Shown: positions 23,236 to 30,841 of the stretch, one piece after another
Numbering within the stretch: position 1 is the stretch's first letter
Layout: the number at the start of each line of letters is the position of its first letter
NCBI GenBank assembly: GCA_035525055.1
Contig: DATLEZ010000071.1
Span: 1-43,898 of the forward strand
DNA length: 43,898 nt
Direction: 5' to 3'
DNA from: DATEEG01 sp035525055
Lineage (GTDB): Bacteria > Actinomycetota > Acidimicrobiia > Spongiisociales > ZC4RG35
Translations under genes and position numbers: made by a program
Notes under the pieces: generated by a model
The model's input: only the letters and a program-made list of their open reading frames with translations
What the model was told of the DNA's origin: nothing
The model's database searches: none

Positions 23236-23883
23236 ATGGCAGCCAGAGTCCTCGCTTCCGACCAGTCTGTAGCCCGACGCCCATTCACCTCGCCGGGGCT
23301 CTATCCCCGTGACCTCGCCATCCTCGGATACATGCTCGAGGATCTGAGGGGCCTTCTGGTTCGAGTGGCGAGCGGCAAGGTAACACTCGTTCCGTTTGGC
23401 GCGATCGAATGGGTGGTACACGATCTCAAGCGACGCGTGGTGATATGCGACGCCATGAGCCTCCACAATCGCCGGTCGGCGCAGCTCGTCGGATTCTTCG
23501 GTGAGCGACACCCTGAGCAGGATGGGACTCCCCTCGAAGAGGCCAACTTCGAGATCGTCCTCGAGTTTCAGAAGTATCCAGGCATTCTTAGCTACTCGTC
23601 GATGGAATTGGCCGACGGTAACTGGGCGAACCTGGTCCTTCACAACGTGGCCGAGGATCGGGAAACGTGGCGAGCCAGCGAAGCCCACGCCCGGGCCGCC
23701 CGGGAACTGTCTCCCCTTTACTACCGAACGGTTCGCATTCACAACGGTGTCCTTCCCGATGGTGTCATGGGCAACCGTTCGATCGTCGTCGAGCGAACCA
23801 AGTATTGGGACTACGGATCTGCCACGGTTTGGCATGCTGTTCGAGACCTGACGGGCTCGGTTTCGTCCGGCCTGGCTCACTAG
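23236..23883 (+). CDS. Hypothetical protein
   Basis: A 215-residue soluble protein that I do not recognise. ATG 23236 is preferred because the longer open frame (GTG 23158) would overlap the divergent gene and adds a low-quality leader. Notable segments are YPRDLAILGYMLEDLRGLLV, LVPFGAIEWVVHDLKRRVVI, GFFGERHPEQDGT, ILSYSSMELADGNWANLVLH and a C-terminal VVERTKYWDYGS. The composition is that of a folded enzyme or sensor, with many Trp/His/Asp and no membrane segments. It is divergent from the PhnD-like gene and convergent with the aldehyde dehydrogenase gene, so it may belong functionally to this catabolic region. Confidence 0.7.
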   Translation: MAARVLASDQSVARRPFTSPGLYPRDLAILGYMLEDLRGLLVRVASGKVTLVPFGAIEWVVHDLKRRVVICDAMSLHNRRSAQLVGFFGERHPEQDGTPLEEANFEIVLEFQKYPGILSYSSMELADGNWANLVLHNVAEDRETWRASEAHARAARELSPLYYRTVRIHNGVLPDGVMGNRSIVVERTKYWDYGSATVWHAVRDLTGSVSSGLAH

Positions 23884-23908
23884 TTCCCAGACCGCTAGAC
23901 GGGGTCTG

Positions 23909-25354
23909 TCAGAAGTTGAAGCTGAGATACTGGACATCCAGGAACTCCTCCAATCCCCAGCGTCCGCCTTCCCGTCCGTCACCGGACCCTTTGATCCCTC
24001 CGAATGGTGCTTGCACCCAACCAAGGGCGCCGTCGTTCACGGCCACCATGCCAAAGTCGAGGCTCTCGCCGATCCGGTAGGCGCGGCCAAGGTCGCGGGT
24101 GAAGAGGTATGCGGCGAGGCCGTATTCGGTGCCGTTGGCCAGTTCCAGCGCCTCTCGTTCGTCGTCGAACGCAATGATGGGGGCGACCGGTCCAAAGGTC
24201 TCTTCGCGAGCGATCAGAGCGTCGGGCGGGACGTCGACGACAACCGTCGGATCCAGGAAGCGGTCAGGGTCGAAGCCCTCCGGCGCGCCCCCACCCACGA
24301 GGACCCGCGCTCCACGGGAGATGGCGTCGTCGAGGTGAGACCGCACCTTGGATACTGCCTTCCGATCGATCAGCGGACCGACGTCGACTCCTTCGTCAAG
24401 CCCGTTGCCGACGCGACGGCCCGCCGCCCGCTTCGCCAGGAGGAGTCCAAACTCATCCGCGATCGAGCGTTCGACATAGATCCGATTGACCGCGATGCAG
24501 GTCTGCCCGCTTGCCTGAAACTTCGAGAAAGAGAGCTTGTCGGCGGCGAGATCCAGATCGGCATCCGCAAACACCAAAGCCGGGGCGCTACCGCCAAGCT
24601 CCAGACTCACCTTGGCCATAGTGGAGGCGGCCTTCTCGACGATGATCCGCCCAACCTCGGCCGATCCGGTAAACGAGATCTGGCGAACATGACGTGACGA
24701 TGTGAGGGCGCCTCCGACTACGTCAGGTTCACCGCACACGAGATTCACAACCCCCGCGGGCAGGCCCACCTCATGGAGGATCTCGAAGAGGGCGACTGCC
24801 GAAAGAGGAGTTTGTTCGGCCGGTTTGACGACCACCGTGTTCCCGGCGGCGATGGCTGGAGCGACTTTCCGCAGAATCATGGACGAGGGGAAGTTCCACG
24901 GTGTGATGCAGGCGACTACCCCTCGCGGCCGCCGCCTGGCTATGAGACGCTGGTTTGCGGAATTGGATGCAAGGATCTCACCCCAAGGGCGTCGTATCTC
25001 CTCCGCATACCAGAGAAGGAACTCGGCACCCCAGAGGACCTCGCCTTCCGCTTCGGCTATCGGTTTGCCCTGCTCGAGGGTGAGGATGCGGGCGAGTTCG
25101 TGGGACCGGCTGACGACCTGTTGATAGGCCGATCGGAGAAAGCCGGATCGCTGATCGGGGGCGAGACCGGACCAGTCCGGGAAGGCCCGTGCGGCGGCAC
25201 CGATGGCGTCGTCGACATCCTGTTTTGTGGCGGCCGCAACCGAACCGACCAGGTGACCCGTCGCAGGATTGAACACATCAAGCCCGGGGTGCGATTGGCC
25301 ACGCCAGGCTCCATCTATATAGAGGCCGGTCCCACTTGACAGTTCAGGTGCCAT
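23909..25354 (-). CDS. NAD(P)-dependent aldehyde dehydrogenase (succinate-semialdehyde type)
   Basis: A 481-residue ALDH. PWNFPSSMILRK contains Asn154, VVVKPAEQTPLSA contains Lys177, FTGSAEVGR is the NAD-binding turn, SLELGGSAP gives the general base Glu252, and SGQTCIAVNR gives the catalytic Cys286. EETFGPVAPI and a C-terminal PFGGIKGSGDGREGG complete the fold. The closest resemblance is to GabD-like semialdehyde dehydrogenases, although betaine-aldehyde-type activity cannot be excluded. ATG 25354 has GAGGT 7 nt upstream; the longer frame to 25441 is rejected for that reason. It is divergent from the alcohol dehydrogenase, so the pair could oxidise an alcohol to an aldehyde and on to an acid. 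Confidence 0.9.
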   Translation of the reverse strand: MAPELSSGTGLYIDGAWRGQSHPGLDVFNPATGHLVGSVAAATKQDVDDAIGAAARAFPDWSGLAPDQRSGFLRSAYQQVVSRSHELARILTLEQGKPIAEAEGEVLWGAEFLLWYAEEIRRPWGEILASNSANQRLIARRRPRGVVACITPWNFPSSMILRKVAPAIAAGNTVVVKPAEQTPLSAVALFEILHEVGLPAGVVNLVCGEPDVVGGALTSSRHVRQISFTGSAEVGRIIVEKAASTMAKVSLELGGSAPALVFADADLDLAADKLSFSKFQASGQTCIAVNRIYVERSIADEFGLLLAKRAAGRRVGNGLDEGVDVGPLIDRKAVSKVRSHLDDAISRGARVLVGGGAPEGFDPDRFLDPTVVVDVPPDALIAREETFGPVAPIIAFDDEREALELANGTEYGLAAYLFTRDLGRAYRIGESLDFGMVAVNDGALGWVQAPFGGIKGSGDGREGGRWGLEEFLDVQYLSFNF

Positions 25355-25780
25355 ACGGTGTACCTCGTTCAGGATACGGGGCGCGAACTTGCGAGAGTAG
25401 GACGGGTAGTGGGTCAGTTTGGCCTGAGGCCAGGCGTTCAACCTTCAAGGCTTGAGGTTTGTCCAATCCGTCAGCGAAGGGAACCGGAGGCAGCCGGCCT
25501 CTCCACAAATTTGGCGCCAAGGTCCCGGATCAGACGAAACCTGGCGCGACGATCCCGCTTTCCGGGACCCTCAGACCGAATTACGTATTCGCCGGGAGCC
25601 ACCCGCCAAATTATTCAGGCTGGCCGGCCGCCCGCAGGAACGGTCTCCTCACCAAGCCGTCCTACTCTCTCTGGGTAGCATCGAGAGACGGGTGCAATAT
25701 CGAACCGGCTGCCGCGGCATGGAGTTGCAACCGACCGCGCGGGGACCCGACCTCGCGGCATTCGAACGGTGGAGGTTGGC
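25355..25780. other. 426-bp divergent intergenic region (ALDH / ADH promoters)
   Basis: No convincing gene is present. It must hold the promoters of both the aldehyde dehydrogenase (minus) and alcohol dehydrogenase (plus). It contains a candidate operator at 25441-25458 and a TTGGCGCCAA palindrome near 25511. I could not identify confident -35/-10 pairs. Confidence 0.6.
25441..25458. promoter_or_regulatory. Candidate operator dyad
   Basis: TCAAG-G-CTTGA (25445-25455) is a perfect dyad whose arms continue as ACC(T) and GGT. It lies 87 bp upstream of the ALDH start, in the long divergent promoter region. This is symmetry only; no regulator is identified. Confidence 0.25.
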
Positions 25781-26851
25781 GTGACGAAAGCTGCGGTCTG
25801 GTTGGTGCCTAACTCCAAGAGCCAGGTCGAAGAGATCGAAGTCTCAGAACCTCGTGTCGGTGAGGTGCGGGTGGCGGTGGTGGCCGCTGGAGTTTGCCAC
25901 TCCGACCTCCATCTGGCACTCGGTCATCTCGGCTCACACCGGTTTCCGACCGTCCTCGGTCACGAGGGGGCAGGGGTGGTTGAAGCTGTCGGCACCGGGG
26001 TGTCATCGGTCCGCCCGGGAGACCGGGTGGCTTTCTGCTTCATCCCGTCTTGCGGCAACTGCCGCCAGTGCCTGCGTGGCCACCCCAACCTCTGCGAGCC
26101 CGGATCGAAGGCAGCTTTTTCCGGCACCATGCTTGACGGAACTTCCCGAATGCGGCGTTCCGACGAAACCTCCCTGCAACAGTTTCTGACCATCGGAGCA
26201 TTCTCTGAGGCCACGGTGGTCCCGGCCGAGTCGGTGGTAAGAGTGCCTGATGCACTGCCGCTCGAACAGGCCGCGCTGGTGGGCTGTGCGGTTCTCACTG
26301 GTTTTGGCGCGGTCCGCAACGCCGCGAGGGTGCAGGCCGGTGACAGGGTCGCGGTGATCGGATGCGGGGGAGTGGGTCTGCAGGTGATCGCCGCTGCCCG
26401 GATGGCGGGAGCAGAGAGCGTCGTCGCCATCGATCCGGTCGCTTCGAAACGCGGCCTGGCGATCGCCCAGGGCGCCAGCGCGTTCACTTCCCCGGAGGAA
26501 GCTCGAGGACCATTCGACTTCGTGTTCGAAGTTGTGGGGCGGGCTGAGACAATCGAATTGGGCTGGCGGCTCCTCGATAGCGGTGGCTCGGTCGTCGTCG
26601 TTGGAATTGCGCCGGCAGGAGTGGAGGCGACGATTCGAGCCATCGATTTCGCATCGGAGAAAACGCTCCGAGGATCTTTCTACGGTTCCGGGAGCCCGGC
26701 CACCGAGCTGGCCGATCTCGCCAAGTTGGCCGCGGATGGAAAGGTCGACCTGGCCCGGGTCGTCAGCCACACCACCGACCTGGCCGGTATCGATGAAGCG
26801 TTCGAACGCTTGCAGCGCGGTGAAGGGGCGAGGACGGTGGTGCTGCTCTGA
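25781..26851 (+). CDS. Zinc-dependent alcohol dehydrogenase (MDR, class III-like)
   Basis: A 356-residue medium-chain dehydrogenase. The catalytic zinc ligands are Cys39 (GVCHSD), His61 and Glu62 (LGHEGAG). The structural zinc site is Cys91/94/97/105 in SCGNCRQCLRGHPNLC. The cofactor fold has VIGCGGVGLQ. The segment AFIPSCG-like (here CFIPSCG) with GTMLDGTSRM resembles the actinobacterial class III/NDMA-dependent-type subgroup, which acts on alcohols or formaldehyde adducts. GTG 25781 is chosen because GGAGG lies 6 nt before it, not the upstream GTG 25769. With two demethylating oxidoreductase operons next door, formaldehyde handling is an attractive but unproven role. Confidence 0.88.
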   Translation: MTKAAVWLVPNSKSQVEEIEVSEPRVGEVRVAVVAAGVCHSDLHLALGHLGSHRFPTVLGHEGAGVVEAVGTGVSSVRPGDRVAFCFIPSCGNCRQCLRGHPNLCEPGSKAAFSGTMLDGTSRMRRSDETSLQQFLTIGAFSEATVVPAESVVRVPDALPLEQAALVGCAVLTGFGAVRNAARVQAGDRVAVIGCGGVGLQVIAAARMAGAESVVAIDPVASKRGLAIAQGASAFTSPEEARGPFDFVFEVVGRAETIELGWRLLDSGGSVVVVGIAPAGVEATIRAIDFASEKTLRGSFYGSGSPATELADLAKLAADGKVDLARVVSHTTDLAGIDEAFERLQRGEGARTVVLL

Positions 26852-26861
26852 GTTCCTTCCC

Positions 26862-26915
26862 CCGTTCTGGCGCGGAAGATCGCCAACAGGGGAGCAGAAC
26901 TCCGCGCCAATCTAC
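26862..26915 (-). repeat. 54-bp palindromic intergenic element, copy B
   Basis: The left end is GTTCTGGCGCGGAAGATC, the core GGAGCAGAAC, and the right end TCCGCGCC. It matches copy A in reverse orientation, with the right outer arm degenerate (AATCTACCG). It sits just after the alcohol dehydrogenase stop. Confidence 0.8.
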
Positions 26916-26942
26916 CGAGGAGTGCAACCACCGCACCCCCAC

Positions 26943-26996
26943 CAGTTCTGGCGCGGAAGATCGCCACCAGGGGAGCAGAACTCCGCGCCAAAACAG
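26943..26996 (-). repeat. 54-bp palindromic intergenic element, copy C
   Basis: Same orientation as copy B and identical to it over about 47 bp except for one base, separated by 27 bp. Left end GTTCTGGCGCGGA, right end TCCGCGCCAAAAC. It ends a few bases before the stop of the convergent FAD oxidoreductase. The near-identity of B and C points to recent local duplication. Confidence 0.82.
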
Positions 26997-27003
26997 GGCT
27001 CGG

Positions 27004-28317
27004 TCAGCCGAGCACGCTGAACGATGAGGCTCGATTGATCTCACGGTTCCGGCTGAAAGCGGAGAGATCGAGTTCGAGTCCTGTGTAGGGCATCTTCACC
27101 TTGACCGGGTCGGCATCGTGGTCGTGACCGGACTCCACCGCTTTGATCAGCTGGGTCAGGCAGAACGCAGCGATATGACAGTTCTTGAATTGGTTGCCAC
27201 TGGTGCCGATGGCCACATAGAAACCGGCGAGGTCGGTCTTGTCATAGATCGGGATCCAGTCGTCGCTTACGTCGTAGAGGTCCACGACGCCCTTCTTTTC
27301 ACCGGGTATCCCCAGCGACGGCAGTCGCTTGGCGAGTCGCAGCGTCTGGACATGCCACTGGTCCTCGGTGATGTTGCGATTGAAGTCGTCAGGATCATCG
27401 ACCCACTCCTGGGGATCACACTCGGGGTCCTGACTGCCCAGCAGGATGTTGTTACCGACCTCGGGACGAAAATAGGTTCCCATGTCGTCGTCGCCGACCA
27501 GCAATCCGGACCGGTCCCAGTTCATCGATGTCGGCGCCGGTACATGGTGGACTTCATGGCGAAGGGCTCGCGTCTTGATGTTCATCGAGTCGGCCACCCC
27601 GGCCATCTCGTTGATTACAAAGGAGTGAGGCCCGGCCACGTTGACCACGATTGGAGCGTCGAAGGACTGGCCGTCGGCTAGATCGACTCCGACCACTCTG
27701 TTGTCTTCAATCCGGACGCCGCTTACCTCGGCGTTGAAAAGAAACTCCCCGCCTTTCGCTTCGGCGGCTCGCTGCAAGTTGTGGGAGGCAAGCTGGGGGT
27801 CGGTGACGTAACCGGCGGCGGGGGAGTAGACAACGCTTCCGATTGGGCGGTCCGGTTCTTCCCAGAAACTGTCGTCTTCGGGTCGTTTGGGCGGCGAATG
27901 CTCGCCAACATCGATGTCGGGAATTCGCTGGGTCAGCTTGGCTGTATCCCACACTTCGTAGGGGACCCCGATGTCATCGAAAAGCGGCAGCACCTTCTTG
28001 GAATAGCGGTCGTCGTTCCCGAGGTAGACGCCGCCACACTCGATGAACTTGGCCATCCCCCGCTCGTCCTCGACTTCTAAATAGTTCTCCCAATCCTTCC
28101 AGTAGTGGTAGCCCTCGTATGCCATGGCAACGCCGGGCCAGGTGGAGTAGTGAGTCCGCACGATGGCGCAGGAGTTGGCGGTCGATCCATATCCGGCGGT
28201 GGGAAGCTTGTCGATGTTGAGCGTCTTGTAGCCCGCCTTCGAAAGCTCGAATCCGAGGTTGGCGCCGATGATCCCGGCACCGATGATGATGGCGTCGTAA
28301 CGCGGCCGTTCGTTCAT
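27004..28317 (-). CDS. FAD-dependent amine oxidoreductase (DAO family), 1
   Basis: A 437-residue DAO-fold enzyme starting at ATG 28317. The N-terminal dinucleotide motif is AIIIGAGIIGANLGFELSKAG, followed by NIDKLPTAGYGSTANSCAIV in the FAD-binding region and, near the C-terminus, GFYVAIGTSGNQFKNCHIA. It resembles sarcosine oxidase beta-subunit or glycine/N-methyl amino acid oxidases. A second acidic insert (PKRPEDDSFWEEPDRP) is unusual. It lies 10 bp after the GcvT-fused dehydrogenase and is the last gene of a three-gene operon that starts with an MttB-like gene. It probably oxidises a C-N bond of a secondary or tertiary amine; the substrate is unknown. Confidence 0.85.
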   Translation of the reverse strand: MNERPRYDAIIIGAGIIGANLGFELSKAGYKTLNIDKLPTAGYGSTANSCAIVRTHYSTWPGVAMAYEGYHYWKDWENYLEVEDERGMAKFIECGGVYLGNDDRYSKKVLPLFDDIGVPYEVWDTAKLTQRIPDIDVGEHSPPKRPEDDSFWEEPDRPIGSVVYSPAAGYVTDPQLASHNLQRAAEAKGGEFLFNAEVSGVRIEDNRVVGVDLADGQSFDAPIVVNVAGPHSFVINEMAGVADSMNIKTRALRHEVHHVPAPTSMNWDRSGLLVGDDDMGTYFRPEVGNNILLGSQDPECDPQEWVDDPDDFNRNITEDQWHVQTLRLAKRLPSLGIPGEKKGVVDLYDVSDDWIPIYDKTDLAGFYVAIGTSGNQFKNCHIAAFCLTQLIKAVESGHDHDADPVKVKMPYTGLELDLSAFSRNREINRASSFSVLG

Positions 28318-28326
28318 GGCGCCAGC

Positions 28327-30741
28327 CTACCGAGCGCGCATGGCGGCGCCGGCGGGATCGTACGGAGATGCGGGTACCACCAGGGCAGGACGCTGTTCTC
28401 CGACGATATGTACCGACAACTCCGACCCGGCCACGGCATGCTCTCGATCCACCAGTGCCATCGCCAGGCTCCGTCCGAGGGTATGGCCGTAGTCGCCGGA
28501 AGTGATGAAGCCGACCCGGGTTCCGTCATGCCAAACCGGCTCATAGCCGGACGCATCGGCATCGGTGGCATCCACCTCCAATGTCACCAACTTCCGAGGC
28601 GCGCCGTCCGTCGCATGCTCTTTACTCGCTGCCTCGGCCCCGATGAAGTCCTTCGACCAGTCGATCCAGCGGTCGAGACCGGTCATCGCCGGGGTGTACT
28701 CCTGGCGAAATTCGGCCGACCAGATTCCAAAACTCTTCTCGGTTCGCAGAGAGAGGAGAGCGTTGTATCCGTATTCGATCGCACCCAGTTCGGCGCCGGC
28801 TGCGACAAGCGAACGGCGTAGGCCAATGTGTTCAGCAGCAGAACAATGAATCTCATAGCCCAGCTCGCCGGTGACGGAGATTCGACCGACCCGGGCACGA
28901 ATCAAGCCAACATCGAGCAGTCCACAGCTCATGAAGGGCAGAGCCTGGGAGGAGACGTCTCCGTCGGTGACCCGTCCCAGGAGTTCCTGGGACTTCGGGC
29001 CTGACAACGAAAAGCCGACCACCCCGTCGGAGATGTCTCGAACTGATACTCCGTCCGTCAGGTGCTCGTTGAACCAGCGCATGTGCCAGGACCGCAAGTA
29101 ATAGGAACCCATGATCCACCAGGTTCCGTCTCCCCAGTTGAGAAGGGTGAGGTCACCTTTGAGCCGGCCGTCGTGGCCCAACATGGGGGCCAGCCTGATC
29201 CTGCCCGGGGCGGGGAGGCGGCTCGACAGAAGGTTGTCAAGCCACGGCTCGGCATTGGGCCCGGCGATCTCGTACCGCGAGAAACTCGAGATGTCGAGTA
29301 TGCCCACTCCCGAACGCACCTGACGGCACTCCTCCCCGACGATGTCGAAGGCGTTGGAGCGCCGCAGAGTCGGCGTCTCCGAAAACTCACGAGGGGCGAA
29401 GTAGATAGGAACCTCGAGACCATACGAACTCCCCCAGTGCGCTCCGGCCGCGGTCATGGCGTCATAGGCCGGGGCCATGCGCAGCGGTCTCCCTGCCCAT
29501 AGCTGCTCGTTGGGGTAAGTCATGACAAAACGCCGTGAGTAGAACTGGCCGGTCATCTGGCGGATGTACTCGCGGTTCTCGGCGAAGGACCCGAAGCGGG
29601 CTACGTCCATGCCGAAAATGTCCTCTTCGGGCTCGCCCTGGATCATCCATTCGGCCAGGGACTTCCCGACCCCGCCGCCCTGCAGAAAACCGGCCATCAC
29701 CGCGCAGGCTGACCAGTAGTTGTGCAGCCCCGGCACCGGGCCTACCAGCGGGTTGCCATCCGGCGAGAAGGTGAAGGCGCCGTTCACCCACCGGTTGATC
29801 CCGGTCCGCTCCAGGATGGGATAACGGGACATAGCCATCGCCAGCTCATCGGAGATGCGATCGACGTCCGGAGGAATGAGTTCGAGGCCGTAGTCCCAGG
29901 GAGCCCCGTCCATGTTCCAATGCCGGTGATTGATCTCATAGATTCCGACCAGTAGCCCGTTGAGCTCCTGACGCATGTAGGTGAATCCTTCGAGGTCGAT
30001 CATCATCGGAATCTCAGAGTCGAGCGCCGCGAGTTCCGGAATCTGCTCGGTGATGAGGTAGTGGTGGGCCAATGGCGAGAGCGGCAGCTCAACTCCCGCC
30101 ATGCGTCCTACCTGCTTGGCCCACAGACCTGCTGCGTTCACTACATGTTCGGCGGTGATCGTCCCCTTCTCCGTGAGAACGTCCCAATATCCGTCGGAGC
30201 GCCACTTGAGCTCGAGAACGCGGTTTTGCTCGATCACGTCGGCACCTCGTCCGCGAGCTGCCCTGGCATAGGCGTGAACGACTGCCGAGGGGTCGATGTA
30301 TCCCTCCCGGTCGGCCCAGAGTCCACCGAGGACCCCGTCGAGGTTGATGATCGGACACAGCTCCTTGATCTCGGCAGGTTTCATCAGGCGGACATCCTCG
30401 ATGCCCATTGTCTGATAGATCCGATAAGCGGCCTGAAGCCACTCCCAACGTTCCGGGGCCGAGGCCACCGAGATCCCACCGGTCATGTGCATTCCGATGT
30501 CCTGACCCGACTCCTTCTCGATCTCCGAGAGCAGGTCGATCGTGTAAGCCTGGAGGGCGGCGATGTTGGGGTCGGCGTTGAGAGCGTGGACGCCGCCGGC
30601 GGCATGCCAACTCGAACCTGCGGTCAGAACACTCCGCTCGACGATGGCGACGTCGTTCCATCCCAGTTTCGCCAGGTGGTAGGCGACGCTGGCACCAACC
30701 ACTCCTCCGCCGATCACAACAACCCGATACTCGGACTTCAC
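28327..30741 (-). CDS. Dimethylglycine/sarcosine dehydrogenase-like protein (DAO + GcvT fusion)
   Basis: An 804-residue two-part enzyme. Residues 5-370 are the FAD domain, with VVVIGGGVVGASVAYHLAKLG and GSSWHAAGG, where His46 matches the covalent FAD-attachment His of dimethylglycine and sarcosine dehydrogenases. A central FAO_M-type domain follows (EFSETPTLRRSNAFD and the downstream region). Residues about 430-804 are GcvT-like (SGVGILDISSFSRYEIAGP, GELGYEIHC, GYNALLSLRTEKSFG, and a GYTLGRSLAMALV-like end). These enzymes oxidatively demethylate N-methyl groups and hand the C1 unit to tetrahydrofolate. GTG 30741 has AGGAGAGA directly upstream; a TTG-initiated extension to 30774 is rejected. 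It lies between MttB copy 2 and another DAO enzyme. Confidence 0.9.
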   Translation of the reverse strand: MKSEYRVVVIGGGVVGASVAYHLAKLGWNDVAIVERSVLTAGSSWHAAGGVHALNADPNIAALQAYTIDLLSEIEKESGQDIGMHMTGGISVASAPERWEWLQAAYRIYQTMGIEDVRLMKPAEIKELCPIINLDGVLGGLWADREGYIDPSAVVHAYARAARGRGADVIEQNRVLELKWRSDGYWDVLTEKGTITAEHVVNAAGLWAKQVGRMAGVELPLSPLAHHYLITEQIPELAALDSEIPMMIDLEGFTYMRQELNGLLVGIYEINHRHWNMDGAPWDYGLELIPPDVDRISDELAMAMSRYPILERTGINRWVNGAFTFSPDGNPLVGPVPGLHNYWSACAVMAGFLQGGGVGKSLAEWMIQGEPEEDIFGMDVARFGSFAENREYIRQMTGQFYSRRFVMTYPNEQLWAGRPLRMAPAYDAMTAAGAHWGSSYGLEVPIYFAPREFSETPTLRRSNAFDIVGEECRQVRSGVGILDISSFSRYEIAGPNAEPWLDNLLSSRLPAPGRIRLAPMLGHDGRLKGDLTLLNWGDGTWWIMGSYYLRSWHMRWFNEHLTDGVSVRDISDGVVGFSLSGPKSQELLGRVTDGDVSSQALPFMSCGLLDVGLIRARVGRISVTGELGYEIHCSAAEHIGLRRSLVAAGAELGAIEYGYNALLSLRTEKSFGIWSAEFRQEYTPAMTGLDRWIDWSKDFIGAEAASKEHATDGAPRKLVTLEVDATDADASGYEPVWHDGTRVGFITSGDYGHTLGRSLAMALVDREHAVAGSELSVHIVGEQRPALVVPASPYDPAGAAMRAR

Positions 30742-30766
30742 TTCTCTCCTCTGGACACCGCGGCAA

Positions 30767-30841
30767 CCTAACAAATCCGGATCGGGCCTAACAACTGCGG
30801 ATCAGGCCACACAATTGCGGTCAGGCCACATTGCGATCAGG
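30767..30841 (-). repeat. Degenerate tandem array of about 20-bp units upstream of the GcvT-fused dehydrogenase
   Basis: Four consecutive units (30767-30786, 30787-30806, 30807-30825, 30826-30841) share the pattern CC-x2-ACAA-x2-(C/T)GCGGATCAGG on the plus strand, with lengths of 20, 20, 19 and 16. The array covers the end of MttB copy 2 and the whole gap before the dehydrogenase ribosome site, so it could affect translation or processing within the operon. Confidence 0.65.

Noticed and set aside
23185..24024. A 279-codon minus-strand open frame
   Set aside because: It is antisense to the 215-residue plus-strand gene, overlaps the ALDH gene and has no family features.
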